Assembly: GCA_963682025.1 (NCBI GenBank)
Contig: OY821520.1
Span: 239,201,914 to 239,265,913, forward strand
Origin: Cordilura impudica
Taxonomy: Eukaryota; Arthropoda; Insecta; Diptera; Scathophagidae
DNA: 64,000 nt
Reading direction: 5' to 3'
Shown here: positions 10,956 through 23,000 of the stretch, in pieces
How the letters are laid out: every line of letters begins with the position of its first letter
Position numbering within the stretch: the first letter of the stretch is position 1
Position numbers and translations under genes: made by a program
The notes under the pieces: generated by a model
The model's database searches: none
What the model saw: only the letters and a program-made list of their open reading frames with translations
What the model was told of the DNA's origin: nothing

Positions 10956-11094
10956 GTAAGTAATAAATTTTTGATTTGTAAACATCTATACGCGCAGGGG
11001 GGTAAATTTCAAAAACAGCGTAACATGTAAGCGTAACATGTGAGTCGTAAGACAAAATGTGATCGTATTGGTGAAAAAATTATGATATTATGAT

Positions 11095-14000
11095 AACCTG
11101 TTTGAAAATGAAAAATAAGAAATGCAAAAAAAAATTAAAAATAAAAGATGAAAAAATTAAAATTAAAAATAAAATATGAAAAATGAAAAATAAAAAATGA
11201 AAAATAAAAAACGAAAAATAAAAAATGAAAAATAAAAAATTAAAAATAAAAAATGAAAAATAAAAAATGAATAATGAAAAATGAAAAATAAAAAATGAAA
11301 AATAAAAAAATTTAAAATAAAAAATTAAAAATGAAAAATAAAAAATTAAAAATAAAAAATGAAAAATTAAAAATGAAAAATAAAAAATGAAAATTGAAAA
11401 ATAAAAAATGAAAAAAGAAAAATAAAAATTGGAAAATGAAAATGAAAAATGAAGAAAATAATGAAAAATAAAAAATAAAAAATGAAAAATTAAAAATAAA
11501 AAATGAAAAATTATAAATAAAAAATTAAATATGAAAAAAAAAATGAAAAATGATAAATAAACAATTAAAACCAAAAATTAAAAGGAAAAAATGAAAAATA
11601 AGAAATGAAACATGAAACATGAAAAATAAGAAATGAAAAATGAAAAACTAAAATTAAAAATGAATAATGAAAAAATGAAAAATAAAAAATTAAAAATAAA
11701 AAATTAAATATAAAAAATGAAAAATAAAAAATGAAAAATAAAAAATGAAAATTGAAAAATAAAAAATGAAAAAAGAAAAATAAAAATTGGAAAATGAAAA
11801 TGAAAAATGAAGAAAAAAATTAAAAATAAAAAATAAAAAATGAAAAATTAAAAATGAAAAATAAAAAATGAAAAAAAGAAAATGAAAAAATGAAAAATTA
11901 AAAATAAAAAATGAAAAATTAAAAATAAAAAATTAAATATGAAAAAAAAAATGAAAAATGATAAATAAACAATTAAAACCAAAAATTAAAAGGAAAAAAT
12001 GAAAAATAAGAAATGAAACATGAAAAATAAGAAATGAAAAATGAAAAACTAAAATTAAAAATAAAAAATGAAAAATAAAAAATTTAAAATAAAAAATGAA
12101 AATTGAAATATAATAATTGAAAAATAAAAAATGAAAAAAGAAAAATAAAAATTGGAAAATGAAAAATGAAGAAAAAATGAAAAATTAAAAATAAAAAATG
12201 CAAAAAAATGAAAAATAAAAAATAAAAAATAAAAAATTAAAAATGAAAAATAAAAAATGAAAAAAAGAAAATGAAAAAATGAAAAATTAAAAATTAAAAG
12301 TAAAAAATGAAAAATAAAAAATGAAAAATGATAAATAAACAATTAAAACCAAAAAATTAAAAGTAAAAAATTAAAAATAAGAAATGAAAAATGAAAAACT
12401 AAAATTAAAAATGAATAATGAAAAATAAAAATTAAAAATAAAAAATTAAAAATAAAAAATTAAATATAAAAAATGAAAAATAAAAAATGAAAAATAAAAA
12501 ATGAAAATTGAAAAATAAAAATTTAAAAATAAAAATGAAAAATGAAAAAAGAAAAATAAAAATTGAAAAATGAAAATGAAAAATGAAGAAAAAATTTAAA
12601 AATGATAAATAAAAAATGCAAAGAAATTAAAAATGAAAAATAAAAAATTAAAAATTGAAAATTAAAAATGAAAATTAAAAAATGAAACATAAGAAATGAA
12701 AAATAAAAATTGAAAAAAAATGAAAAAATGAAAAATAAAAAATTAAAAATTAAAAATTAAAAATTAAAAATTAAAAATGAAAAATAAAAAATTAAAAATA
12801 AAAAATTAAAAATGAAAAATTAACAATTAAAACCAAAAAATTAAAAATAAAAAATTAAAAGTAAGAAATGAAACACGAAAAATAAGAAATGAAAAATGAA
12901 AAACTAAAAATAAAAAATGAAAAATGAAAAATAAAAAATGAAAAATAAAAAATTAGATATAAAAAATTAAAAATAAAAAATGAAAAATAAAAAATGAAAA
13001 TTGAAATATAATAATTGAAAAATAAAAAATGAAAAAAGAAAAATAAAAATTGGAAAATGAAAAATGAAGAAAAAATGAAAAATTAAAAATAAAAAATGCA
13101 AAAAAATTAAAAATAAAAAATAAAAAATAAAAAATTAAAAATTAAAAATTAAAAATGAAAAATAAAAAATGAAAAAAAGAAAATGAAAAAATGAAAAATT
13201 AAAAATTAAAAATTAAAAGTAAAAAATGAAAAATAAAAAATGAAATATGAAAAATAAAAAATGAAAAATAAAAAATGAAAAATGATAAATAAACAATTAA
13301 AACCAAAAAATTAAGAGTAATAAATGAAAAATAAGAAATGAAAAATGAAAAACTAAAATTAAAAATGAATAATGAAAAATAAAAATTAAAAATAAAAAAT
13401 TAAAAATAAAAAATTAAATATAAAAAATGAAAAATAAAAAATGAAATATAAAAAATGAAAATTGAAAAATAAAAATTTAAAAATAAAAATGAAAAATGAA
13501 AAAAGAAAAATAAAAATTGAAAAATGAAAATGAAAAATGAAGAAAAAATTGAAAAATGATAAATAAAAAATGCAAAAAAATTAAAAATGAAAAATAAAAA
13601 ATTAAAAATTGAAAATTAAAAATGAAAATTAAAAAATGAAAAATAGGAAATGAAAAATAAAAATTGAAAAAAAATGAAAAAATGAAAAATGAAAAATAAA
13701 AAATGAAAAATTAGATATAAAAAATTAAAAATAAAAAATGAAAAATAAAAAATGAAAATTGAAATTTAATAATTGAAAAATAAAAAATGAAAAATGAAAA
13801 ATTAACAATTAAAACCAAAAAATTAAAAATAAAAAATTAAAAATAAGAAATGAAACACGAAAAATAAGAAATGAAAAATTAAAAACTAAAAATAAAAAAT
13901 TAAAAATGAAAAATAAAAAATTAAAAATAAAAAATTAGATATAAAAAATTAAAAATAAAAAATGAAAAATAAAAAATGAAAAATAAAAAATGAAAAATAA

Positions 14001-14515
14001 AAAATGAAAATTGAAATATAATAATTGAAAAATAAAAAATGAAAAATGAAAAATTAACAATTAAAACCAAAAAATTAAAAATAAAAAATTAAAAATAAGA
14101 AATGAAACACGAAAAATAAGAAATGAAAAATGAAAAACTAAAAATAAAAAATGAAAAATGAAAAATAAAAAATTAAAAATAAAAAATTAAATATAAAAAA
14201 TTAAAAATAAAAAATGAAAAATAAATAATGAAAATTGAAAAATAAAAATTGAAAAATTAAAAATGAAAAATGAAAAAAGAAAAATAAAAATTGGAAAATG
14301 AAAATGAAAAATGAGGAAAAAAATTAAAAATTAAAAATAAAAAATAAAAAATGAAATATTAAATATAAAAAATGAAAAATTAAAATTAAAAAATTAAAAA
14401 TTAAAAATGAAAAATAAAAAATGAAAAATTAAAAAAAAAATAAAATGAAAAACGAAAAACGAAAAATTAAGAATGAAAAATAAAAAACGAAAAATTAAAA
14501 ATTAACAGGTTAAAA
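11095..14515. repeat. 3.4-kb A-rich simple array with higher-order units
   Basis: Almost pure purine/AT sequence made from GAAAAATAAAAAAT-like words. A marker segment, ACAATTAAAACC, recurs at about 11561, 11969, 12339, 12823, 13293, 13805 and 14057 (spacings about 408, 370, 484, 470, 512 and 252), usually followed by GAAATGAAAC/GAAAAATAAGAAATG. So the array is built of larger units of roughly 0.25-0.5 kb, not just random slippage. Phe-rich reading frames on the minus strand here are artefacts. Confidence 0.9.
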
Positions 14516-14890
14516 TCATAAATAATAATAATAATAATAATAAGTGATACGCTTTCTGTTTGATTTTAAGAAAGTCCTATAAAAATCTTCAATTACTAGA
14601 TGTCTACACATCTCCCTTGCGATCGGACTCACATGATTTTTTTTATTTATAATTGTTCAAAAGTATTAAGGGATAATGAGATAGGCTATTGAGATAAAAT
14701 GTAGTATTTAAAAGTAGAGAACTGATTTATTTTTGATATAAAGAATTTAGAAAGACTATATATTCTGAATATTTCACAAAAATTATATAAAAAACTAACA
14801 TACAACATATATCCTATTATAAACCAGTGGAAAAACTAAAATAAAACATTTAACGCAAACCAATTTTTAAAAGCTTTTTTTATATGGCAG
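14516..14890. other. AT-rich spacer, (AAT)n and nothing else recognised
   Basis: Begins with a short AAT/ATA run (14520-14543). No gene or element is recognised. The last 8 bp, TATGGCAG, are the left target duplication of the hAT element. Confidence 0.5.
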
Positions 14891-16126
14891 CAGTGTTGCC
14901 ATAATTTGAAATTGAAAAGATGCTTAATTGCAAAAAAAAAAAAAAAAAAAAAGATGCTAAAACGTACTGGAGTCAAAATAAAAGATGCTATTTTTTAATT
15001 TCATTACCTTTGGATTGAAAAATTAAGTACCTATTAATTAATTCTTTGGTTTTTAAATGGAAAAATTATTATAAAACATAAGTTTCGATTTTTTAAAACT
15101 TTAATTAAAATTATTTTGAATTTCGTCTGAAATTTTTTAAAACATTAAATGAGTTTTTTTTTAATTTTAAATTAAATATTTTTAATTTTAGAGAGATTTG
15201 TTTTTAATTTAAAATATAACAAAATTTATATTATCCAAAGTATATTACAATAATTGGTTTGTGGAAACTAACATTTCTGTGATGTCTTCATCTTCCAGTT
15301 CTTCTTGGCTCTGATATTTTTCTGACGATCGACTTTTATCAACGACATCGCTCGGTTTATTGTAAGTGTAACAGCACCCATTTTTCAATTTCAAACCTTC
15401 TTTTATACGTATTACAGAACATAACAACTGGGATTTTATTCTGTTGAAAAGTTTGCTTTTAACTAAAGTCATTAAATTAAACGAACGTTCAACTCCGGCT
15501 TTTCAGAAAGTCAAAACTAATAAAGACCATACAAAAGTGGATAACTCTTTAAATGGACTTTCGTTAAAAGAATTTTTGTTAACTTCAATCCATAAAGAGG
15601 TTGTATTCAGTGCTGTATCCCAATATTGTTCTGTGATATAACTCAATTGGATTTGAATTTTTTCTGTTTTAGATGATCTAAATTTAAACTCTTCTAATTT
15701 ATTGGTTATCGGTTTTTTTACCCGATGTAATGTGTTTTGTATTGAAAATTTTGCCATTTTTTTAATGCAATTATATTTTTTGGCAATCGACTTTTTAATT
15801 CATTAAAAACTGTTGTTGCTGTTTACATTCTTCTATTTCAAAATGTTTTGTTATATTTGTTGAAAGAAACGAGCAGAGTGGTAAAAAGAGTAATAAACAA
15901 ATTTCTCGTATTACACTTTGAGAAATTTAAACACATCAATACCATTAAAATTAAAATTATATATTCAAAAATAAATAAAAAAAAATAATAAAAAAGATGC
16001 TAAAACCAACTTTTTATTAATAAAAGATGCTAAGTTAGCATCTAGCATTTTTTCATAAATTTTGGATGCTAAGCGATAAAAAAAATTGCTAAATCTAGCA
16101 ACTAAAATGCTAAAATGGCAACACTG
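14891..16126 (-). mobile_element. hAT-family transposon remnant
   Basis: The termini are CAGTGTTGCCA (14891) and TGGCAACACTG (ending 16126), an inverted pair of the hAT type. They are flanked by TATGGCAG (14883-14890) and TATGCCAG (16127-16134), an 8-bp target duplication with one difference, the hallmark length for hAT. The total is 1236 bp, too short for a full element. Coding remnants lie on the minus strand. GCTAAATCTAGCA repeats lie near the right end. Confidence 0.88.
15245..15757 (-). pseudogene. hAT transposase C-terminal fragment
   Basis: Two minus-strand frames (15503-15757 and 15245-15472), offset by a frameshift near 15490, join to give the hAT dimerisation region: AGVERSFNLMTLVKSKLFNR is the typical block (E-R-x-F-S/N-x-M...K-x-x-L/R-N-R). 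The upstream frame (ITEQYWDTALNTTSLWIEVN) looks like the preceding part. The N-terminal zinc finger and the catalytic Asp residues are absent, so this is a dead internal-deletion derivative. Confidence 0.75.
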
Positions 16127-16134
16127 TATGCCAG

Positions 16135-16423
16135 ATATGAATAGGAAATCAAAAAAGGCTGCGTCAAAGATCTACTAGTTAGTTAGTTATTTGTTCTCTA
16201 TTTTCAATTCATTTTTCTTTTAACAATTTTAAAGATGTAATAGTATAAACTAAATATTAACAAGAAAAAGAGAAAATACGACTATGACATACTGTCGTCA
16301 GTCGATAATATTTGCAAATATTAATTATTTACATTAATTATTTAGTTTTATATATTAACAATTAAATTCTATGATTAAGTAATTTCTATAATCTAATGCA
16401 GCTATAATAATGTAACGATTCAA
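16135..16423. other. AT-rich spacer, nothing recognised
   Basis: No reading frame or repeat family recognised between the hAT remnant and the Helitron-like element. Confidence 0.5.
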
Positions 16424-16485
16424 TCTATATATATAAAATTCATTTTCTGTTTGTTTGTTTGTTTGTTTGTTTGTTTGTTTGACCG

Positions 16486-17490
16486 CTATACAAATTTTTA
16501 TTTTTCAACGGATTTTCCTGAAATTTTGTACACACGATCTCTATACCCCAGGAAAGGTCGCCGTATACTTTTTACTGACCACGCCTACTTTTACGCCCAC
16601 TTTTTATGTAAAATGCATTTTCTGTTTTATTCATATTTGTTCACTATAGAAATTTTTATTTGTTAACAGATTTCTCTGAAATTCGGTAAACACGATCCCT
16701 GTACTCCAGCTGAGGTCACCATATACTTTTTATCGACCACGCCTACTTTTACGCCCACTTTTTACATACAATTCATTTTCTGTATTTTAGTATATTTGTT
16801 CGCTATACAAATTTTTATTTTTCAACGGATTTCTCTGAAATTGGGTACACACGATCTCTCTGCTCCAGGGAAGGTCGACATATTCTTCGTACCGGTCACG
16901 CCTACTGTTACGCCCACTTTTTATATACAATTCTTATTCTGTTTTTTGGTACATGTGTTCGCTACACAATTTTTTTTTTAAACGGATTTCTCTGAAATTT
17001 GCTACACACGATCTCTGTACTCCAGAGAGGTCGCCATATGATTCTTGCCGGCCACGCCTACTTCTACGCCCACTTTTTATACAAAATTAATTTTCTGTTT
17101 TTTGGTATATTTGTGCACTATAGAAATTTTTATTTTTCAAGGGATGTCTAAAATTTGGTCACACGATCTCTATACTATAGGGAAGGTCACCATATGCTTC
17201 TTACAGGCCACGCCTACTTTGCGCCAACTTCTATGTATATAAAACTTATTTTATCCTTTTATTTGTTTCTTTATTTGATTGCTATACAAACTTTAATTTT
17301 TCAATGGCTTTCTCCGAAATTGAGTACATATTCCAGGGAAGGTCGTCATATGATTTTTACCGACCACGCCTACTTTTACGCCCAAGTTTCATATAAAATT
17401 CATATTTTGTTGTGTGGTATATTTCTTCCCTATACAAATTTGTACTTTTCAACGGATTTCTCTGAAATTTGGTTTACAGGGAAATAACTA
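16486..17490 (+). repeat. About 158-bp minisatellite, seven units
   Basis: Units start CTATACAAATTTTTATTTTT at about 16486, 16644, 16803, 16962, 17118, 17282 and 17430. Each carries ACACGATCTCT, AAGGTCGCCATAT and CCACGCCTACTTTTACGCCC. The array is preceded by a (TTTG)n run at 16449-16480. Short in-frame peptides read from it are by-products. Confidence 0.92.
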
Positions 17491-17754
17491 CACGGTGAAC
17501 AAATTGCCCGAACTTAAAAAAAAGGTACCCACAAGAAATGAACAAATTCGCCATTTTTAATCGAAATAAAAATTGAACTTACTCCCCAAATTCATTCTTA
17601 AATTTTTACATATTTTTATTTAATGAATTTTGTTAAATATTTATTTTAGTAAACGTTTGCATACTGCTCTCAATATATGTCCAACAATAAATGCATTTAA
17701 AATGAGTATTCTTTTCAATAGCGTCATTTCGTTGCGCGGAAGCTATGTACACGG

Positions 17755-18390
17755 GGAATACAGCTTATCTAGAATATCGGAATGATCTGAAAAATATATT
17801 TTGACAATTAAAATAAGTTGGCAACAGCTGCGCGGCAGCACAGGTATGGTTGCCAAACGCGCGGAAGCGGCGCGCGGTGCGCGACCGCGGACTCGGACGC
17901 GACGGATGCGGACGCGATGCGCTCTTGGAACACAGCTCAGCTAAAATATCGTAATGCTCTAAAAAATATGTTTTAGGAATCAAAATAAGTTAACGAGAAC
18001 TAAGCGGCAGCACTGGTAGTAGCTGCGAGGAAGCGGCGCGAGGCGCGCGGACGCGACGCGGCGCGCGACCGCTGACTCGGACGCGACGCGCTCTCGGAAC
18101 GCAGCTCAGCTAAAATATCGCAATGCTTTAAGAAATATGTTTTAGGAATTAAAATAAGTTAACGAGAACTAAGCGGCAGCACGGGTAGTAGCTGCGAGGA
18201 AGCGGCGCGAGGCGCGCGGACGCGGACGCGACGCGCTCGCGGAACACAGCTCAGCTAAAATATTGCAATGATCTGAAAAATATATTTTGGCGATTAAAAT
18301 AATTTGACAACAACTGCACGGCAGCATGGGTCTGGCTGTCAAACGCGCGGAATCGTGCGCGACTCGCTCGCGGAACACAGCTTAGTGAAA
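17755..18390 (+). repeat. CpG-rich tandem array of about 131-172-bp units
   Basis: Unit starts (GGAACACAGCTCAGCTAAAA or variants) lie at 17755, 17927, 18096, 18241 and 18372. Each unit has an AT-rich half (AATATGTTTTAGGAAT) and a very CpG-rich half (GCGGCGCGAGGCGCGCGGAC). This is the most GC-rich stretch of the window apart from the kdn exons. Confidence 0.88.
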
Positions 18391-18921
18391 TGTCGTATGA
18401 TAAATTTTATCTACGTATGTGAAATAATTACCTGTTGATCAAAATAGGCCACACATATACTATAAGCAGTTGCTTAAAGAAACCTTGCGACACAATATTA
18501 AACGTCGCATTAGTCTTTCATTTCTGAAACTTGAATTTGACGTCTCTGCTCAATGATGATCACTTATTGAATGAAGTAATTCAATTTTTAAAAGTTGTGA
18601 TTCCTTTAATTTGCGAACCATTCCGTTATATTTGATGTTTATAAATAAACTGAAAAAAAAACTTAAAGCAGTTTCGCCGCTTATTTTTGAAGCCTTTTTG
18701 CTGCAGCATCTTATAAAAAACTTCTAAATTAAAAAATCAAAAAATTTTTAATTGAAATAAAAAATGAATTTACTGCCCATACAAATTTTTGGGGAGAAAG
18801 TTCATCTTATTGGGGAATTTTTTAATTGGGGACTAAGTACTCAGCGCCTGGTAAGCATAGTGAACCATTTTTCAAGTCAAAGACCTTTTTATTCCGGGCA
18901 AGACCGGGTAAAAACAGCTAG

Positions 18922-19589
18922 TTCTCTATAAGATATACTGACATTGTTTAAAAGGTTAATAATAAGTTCTATGTTACTAAAAATCCCCATAAGCAGGCTC
19001 TGGAATCTTTTAAAGTAGTTAACAGAGGCCTGTTAATTAATGTAAGGCTGGCAGTACTTTTTGTTTTTTTATAAACAGGGTTGTATATTTTATGTCAAGA
19101 GATGCCTGATTAATGTTATTTCAAAAAGTACGCTGAAAACCAAGTGGCTAAGAAACAGCTGAGCGTAACTCACTCTCTCAGATAATAAACTCTCTTTTAC
19201 TAAGAAAAAATTAACCCTAGAACGTTTAACTATTTAAAGATAGGATAAGTTAATGTAATCTTTAATTTTTTCTCGTGGAATAAAAATGATGTAATGGTTA
19301 CGAAGAGAGCAAGAATGTAGGAGAGTATGTTACTATATTAATCTGTTAACATCTACAAAAGAGTTAAAATTTATTGTTTATTTAAACGTTTTTTTTTTGC
19401 ATTTAAACGTGTGCCAAATATTATAAAACATTGTTATCTTCTAAACCAACTTGTGTGTCTGTATATTTATATTGTTGATGTAGAACTTTTTGTTAATACA
19501 ATAAAAAATATTTGGAGCTAAACGTATTTAGTATAGCACAGTTGGTTAGTATTTGGGGGTACTTGAATTATTTCATTTACGCAACCGAA
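18922..19589. other. kdn upstream region
   Basis: No gene or recognised repeat. This AT-rich stretch separates the Helitron-like element from the kdn 5' end and is where upstream promoter elements would lie. No clear TATA box could be tied to a start. Confidence 0.5.
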
Positions 19590-19595
19590 TCAGTC
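19590..19595 (+). promoter_or_regulatory. kdn: Candidate initiator (TCAGTC) for kdn
   Basis: TCAGTC matches the arthropod initiator consensus TCA(G/T)T(C/T) and lies at the edge of a locally GC-richer stretch (CTCAACGGCGGCG) about 380 bp before the start codon. No convincing DPE at +28 and no TATA box at -30. Inference only. Confidence 0.25.
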
Positions 19596-19717
19596 TGCTT
19601 GTGGAGCTCAACGGCGGCGTTTGCTTCTTTTTCATTCTTAAACAAAAGAAATCTTAGTCCTCTCTGAAATTCACTGTTCTACGACCATCGGATTCGTGAA
19701 CGAGTGTTTGTTGTTGT

Positions 19718-19946
19718 GTGAGTGTAGTTCCAAAAAAAAAAAAGAACATAACAGAATTCCATAAAGAAAGTGTAATTTTTATTTTTTTTTTCTTGTTGAG
19801 AGGTTGTAGGTTAAACAAACGTGCTTTCTTATATGGATTAAAACCACGCGGCTTTATATTCGTTTTGGAATATTAATTATAAAAGTTTTTTTTTACAGTT
19901 TTAAGTGTTTTGATTTTTCTCCTTCCTTCTTTGCAATTTTTTTTAG
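19718..19946 (+). other. kdn: Possible 5'-UTR intron of kdn
   Basis: A perfect donor GTGAGT (19718) and a strong acceptor with a pyrimidine tract (CTCCTTCCTTCTTTGCAATT then TTTTTTAG, ending 19946) frame 229 bp just upstream of the start codon. If used, the spliced leader ends GAACAGAAATATAAAAAAG before ACACAATG. Transcript data would be needed. Confidence 0.35.
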
Positions 19947-19975
19947 GAACAGAAATATAAAAAAGTTATAACACA

Positions 19976-20020
19976 ATGTCGCTCTATCGTATTACATCGC
20001 GTAAATTGCCAGAAGCTCAG
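19976..20020 (+). CDS. kdn: kdn exon 1 (start codon, targeting peptide)
   Basis: Fifteen codons, [15 protein letters not shown], starting at the ATG in ACACAATGTC and ending CAG|GTGAGT. Three basic residues and no acidic residue before position 13 fit the start of a mitochondrial presequence. It is too short to stand alone as a frame; its assignment rests on the phase-0 donor, the match of the peptide to insect citrate synthases and the position upstream of the other exons on the same strand. Confidence 0.9.
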
Positions 20021-23000
20021 GTGAGTTGTAAAATATTATAAATATTACAACAAAAAAATAGTGTTGTTAAGTGATTATTTGTCATACAAAAATAAAACTA
20101 GTCACGCTATTAAAATAAAAAAAAATGTAACTCCATAATGTTAAACAAAAACAATTCTAAAGAAATTTTATTGCTATACAACAATAGCGAAAAATTCCCC
20201 TCATTATGTCTCTTTTAAAGTTGGGTTAATCTCTACATGTTCTCTACTTACTTAACACTGTACTATACACACGTTACTTTACTCGTAGTAAATGTGTTCG
20301 TACACTTCTGTTGCTAATAGTTGTATGTAAACGAGGTGGGTTTTTTTGTCATTTCAACCCGGAATTTTTATCTGCCTTAAAGCTTCTCTAATTTGTTGGC
20401 CTTTTTCTCTTTAAACTTCAGTGCAAAAGTTTACAAAAAAAAAAAAATAATCATCCGTTCTACCACCTTAGTAGAGTATAATTTATGATGAAAGTGCTGT
20501 AGAATTTTGTGTTCGTAATTCCTTGGTTCTTATCGTGTGATTTTTTTACGCTTGCGTTTAAAATTTTCAGAATAATTTTTTTCTCGTGACACCTTTTAGA
20601 TAATTTTCTCTCATTACATAATAAATTAAAACTGTGCAAGATTTTTACAATTATTTCAATATAAAAACAATTTCTTTTAATATGTATTTTTTTTATTATT
20701 ATCTATAATTTTATATTAATTTGATAAAAAAATGTTTATTTTTTTATAATGATTTCTTTAAAAATTTCTTTTAAATGGCTTTTGATGCTTATTAGACCTT
20801 AACAAAATTACTTCAAAACTAATTTTTCAGTATTTAATAATATATGAAAATTTTTTAAAATTATATTTAAGAAAATATTAAGCTTTCTTCAAATTTATTA
20901 AAAAAAAAATTATTTTTTAGTTTTAAAAATCTAGACTTTTTTCAAAAAAATAAAATTTTATAATCTGTGCTTTTAAATAATTACGCAATTTTAAAAGAGA
21001 CCCTTTTGACCATTTTTAGTCTACAGTAAAACCTTCTAACCATGATATATACAATCTGCCACAAATGTCCTCACTGTAACAAAAATTTAAACTAAAAGGT
21101 CCTCCAAATAACTTTTTTTTTTTTTGAAAATGCTATAAAAAAAAACTACTGAATATTATCTCAAATTCCTTTTTTTATTTGAAAGTACAATCCTTCCGGT
21201 CAATAATGGAAAATAATTTCATTCAAATGGCTGCCTCGGCTGGCCATGCAGTAGCCTACACGATCGGTCCAATTTTTAAGCACATTATCGATTGTGTGCA
21301 GCTGTATTTCACCAATGGCTTCACGAATATTGTCCTTTAAAGCGTCAATTGTCTCTGGCTTGTTGGCGTAACACTTAACTTTGAGGGCACCCCACAAATA
21401 ATAGTCCAACGGTGTCAAATCGCAGCTCCGAGGTGGCCAAACGACATCAGCTCTGCGGCTGATAATGCGATCTTCAAAAACAGGGCGCAAAACATCGAGT
21501 GTAGCTTCGGCTGTGTGGCACGTAGCGCCGTCCTGTTGAAACCAAATGTTGCCAATATCCTCATCTTCAATTTTTGTGAACAAAAATTCGTTCAACATGG
21601 CCCGATAACGATCGCCATTGACTGTAACGGCCACTCCTTGCTCATTTTCGAAGAAAAATGGCCCAATTATGCCTCTGGACCAAAATCCGCACCAAACAGT
21701 GACTCGTTTTGGGTGTATCGGCTTTTCAATGCGGGTTTTCTGTGCCCCAAATGCGACAATTTTGCTTGTTTACATACCCGCCAAGACCAAAATGAGCTTC
21801 ATCTGAAAAGATGATTTTTTTTGGCAAAATCGGCATCTTCTGTAAGTCGATCGCAGGCCCACTTAGCGAAGCGAAAACGCATTGGATGGTCAGTTGGCTT
21901 CAACTCCTGAACCAATTGGACTTTGTTTGGCGTCATACCAAGGTCTTTATGCAAAATTCGTCTCAATGATGCCTCCGAAATGTTCAATTCTTGAGAACGA
22001 CGGTGAATTGATGTTGATGGCGCTTCACGCACACTTTCTGCCACAGCAGCAATATTCTCGGGTGTACGCACTGTTTTTGGCTTTTCACGCTTTGGTTTAT
22101 CGATGAGGATGCCAGTTTCTTTCACTTTTTTCACAAGATAACGAACATACGGAGCTGACGGTGCTTCTGTTCTTGCAAAATCCGTACGCAATTTTCGCAC
22201 ACATTCTCCAACATTACCATGATTTTCAAAGTAATGTCGCAATATTTCCCAGCGTTGTCCAAGCGAATACACAACCATATTCGTTCAGCGGTAGGATAAA
22301 ACTAATTATCTGTCAAATCAGACATGAGCTAAGTGTTACCATTCACGAAATAAGCACTAGTTGAAACAAAAAGTTAGATGGCGGACCCTTTATATAGTTT
22401 TGAATAAAAAAAAAAAATAAATAAAAAGCAAGTTTTCAAACAAATCAAATGCCAACCCGCACGAAAATTCAGAAAATTATTTTTTTCTCACACTTAATAA
22501 AATCCAGTCACTGAGGTGGACTCAGATTTTATTCGCCAGCAATCACTGATATAGTAAACATCTTATCGAAAGTCACTGGTTTACTATGGAAGAGGAGGAA
22601 GAATATACAAGACAAATGACCAAATAAAAATAAGCGAAAAAATTCAGATTAAATGGGTAAAAAGTTTTTCATTGATTTTTGCTCTTTTCAAAGTTTTTCA
22701 AGGAATTTTGTGGCTCAAATTTTAATGGATTAAGCTCTCACGCTGTCTACCAAATTTCAGTGTTCGATTCTGTATGTGAATCCATGTATACCTTGTATGC
22801 AAATGACAATAAATTTTTATCAAATATTGTATATAGATAAGCTTTTATTTACCATAGGACGATCGCTAGTTAAATTGGTGAAAATCGTTATATGTCTAGG
22901 ACTAGGCCCCACACAAATGTCACCTACCAGCTGGACCTAAATTCTCCAAACCCAGATTATACTACATATCGTAATCAAATTTGATACTGGAATATGAATT

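Larger units (their letters stand above)
16424..18921 (+). mobile_element. 2.5-kb Helitron-like element carrying two minisatellites
   Basis: The left end is A|TCTATATATATAAAATTC and the right end GGGTAAAAACAGCTAG|T, the A|TC...CTAG|T border rule of Helitrons. Just before the 3' end, CCGG-GCAAGA-CCGG can form the terminal hairpin. There is no Rep/helicase coding. The interior is two unrelated tandem arrays (16486-17490 and 17755-18390) separated by AT-rich DNA. The border rule and hairpin are seen; the class is inference. Confidence 0.6.

Noticed and set aside
11080..12342. Long Phe/Ile-rich minus-strand reading frames
   Set aside because: They are translations of the A-rich simple array; periodic composition, no start context and no domain.
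16451..17487. Several overlapping short frames (FVCLFVCL..., repeated FST/FPEI words)
   Set aside because: All are translations of the (TTTG)n run and the 158-bp minisatellite.
16486..18390. Regularly spaced repeats that could suggest a CRISPR array
   Set aside because: Units are 131-172 bp, fully tandem without unique spacers, and the DNA is from an insect.
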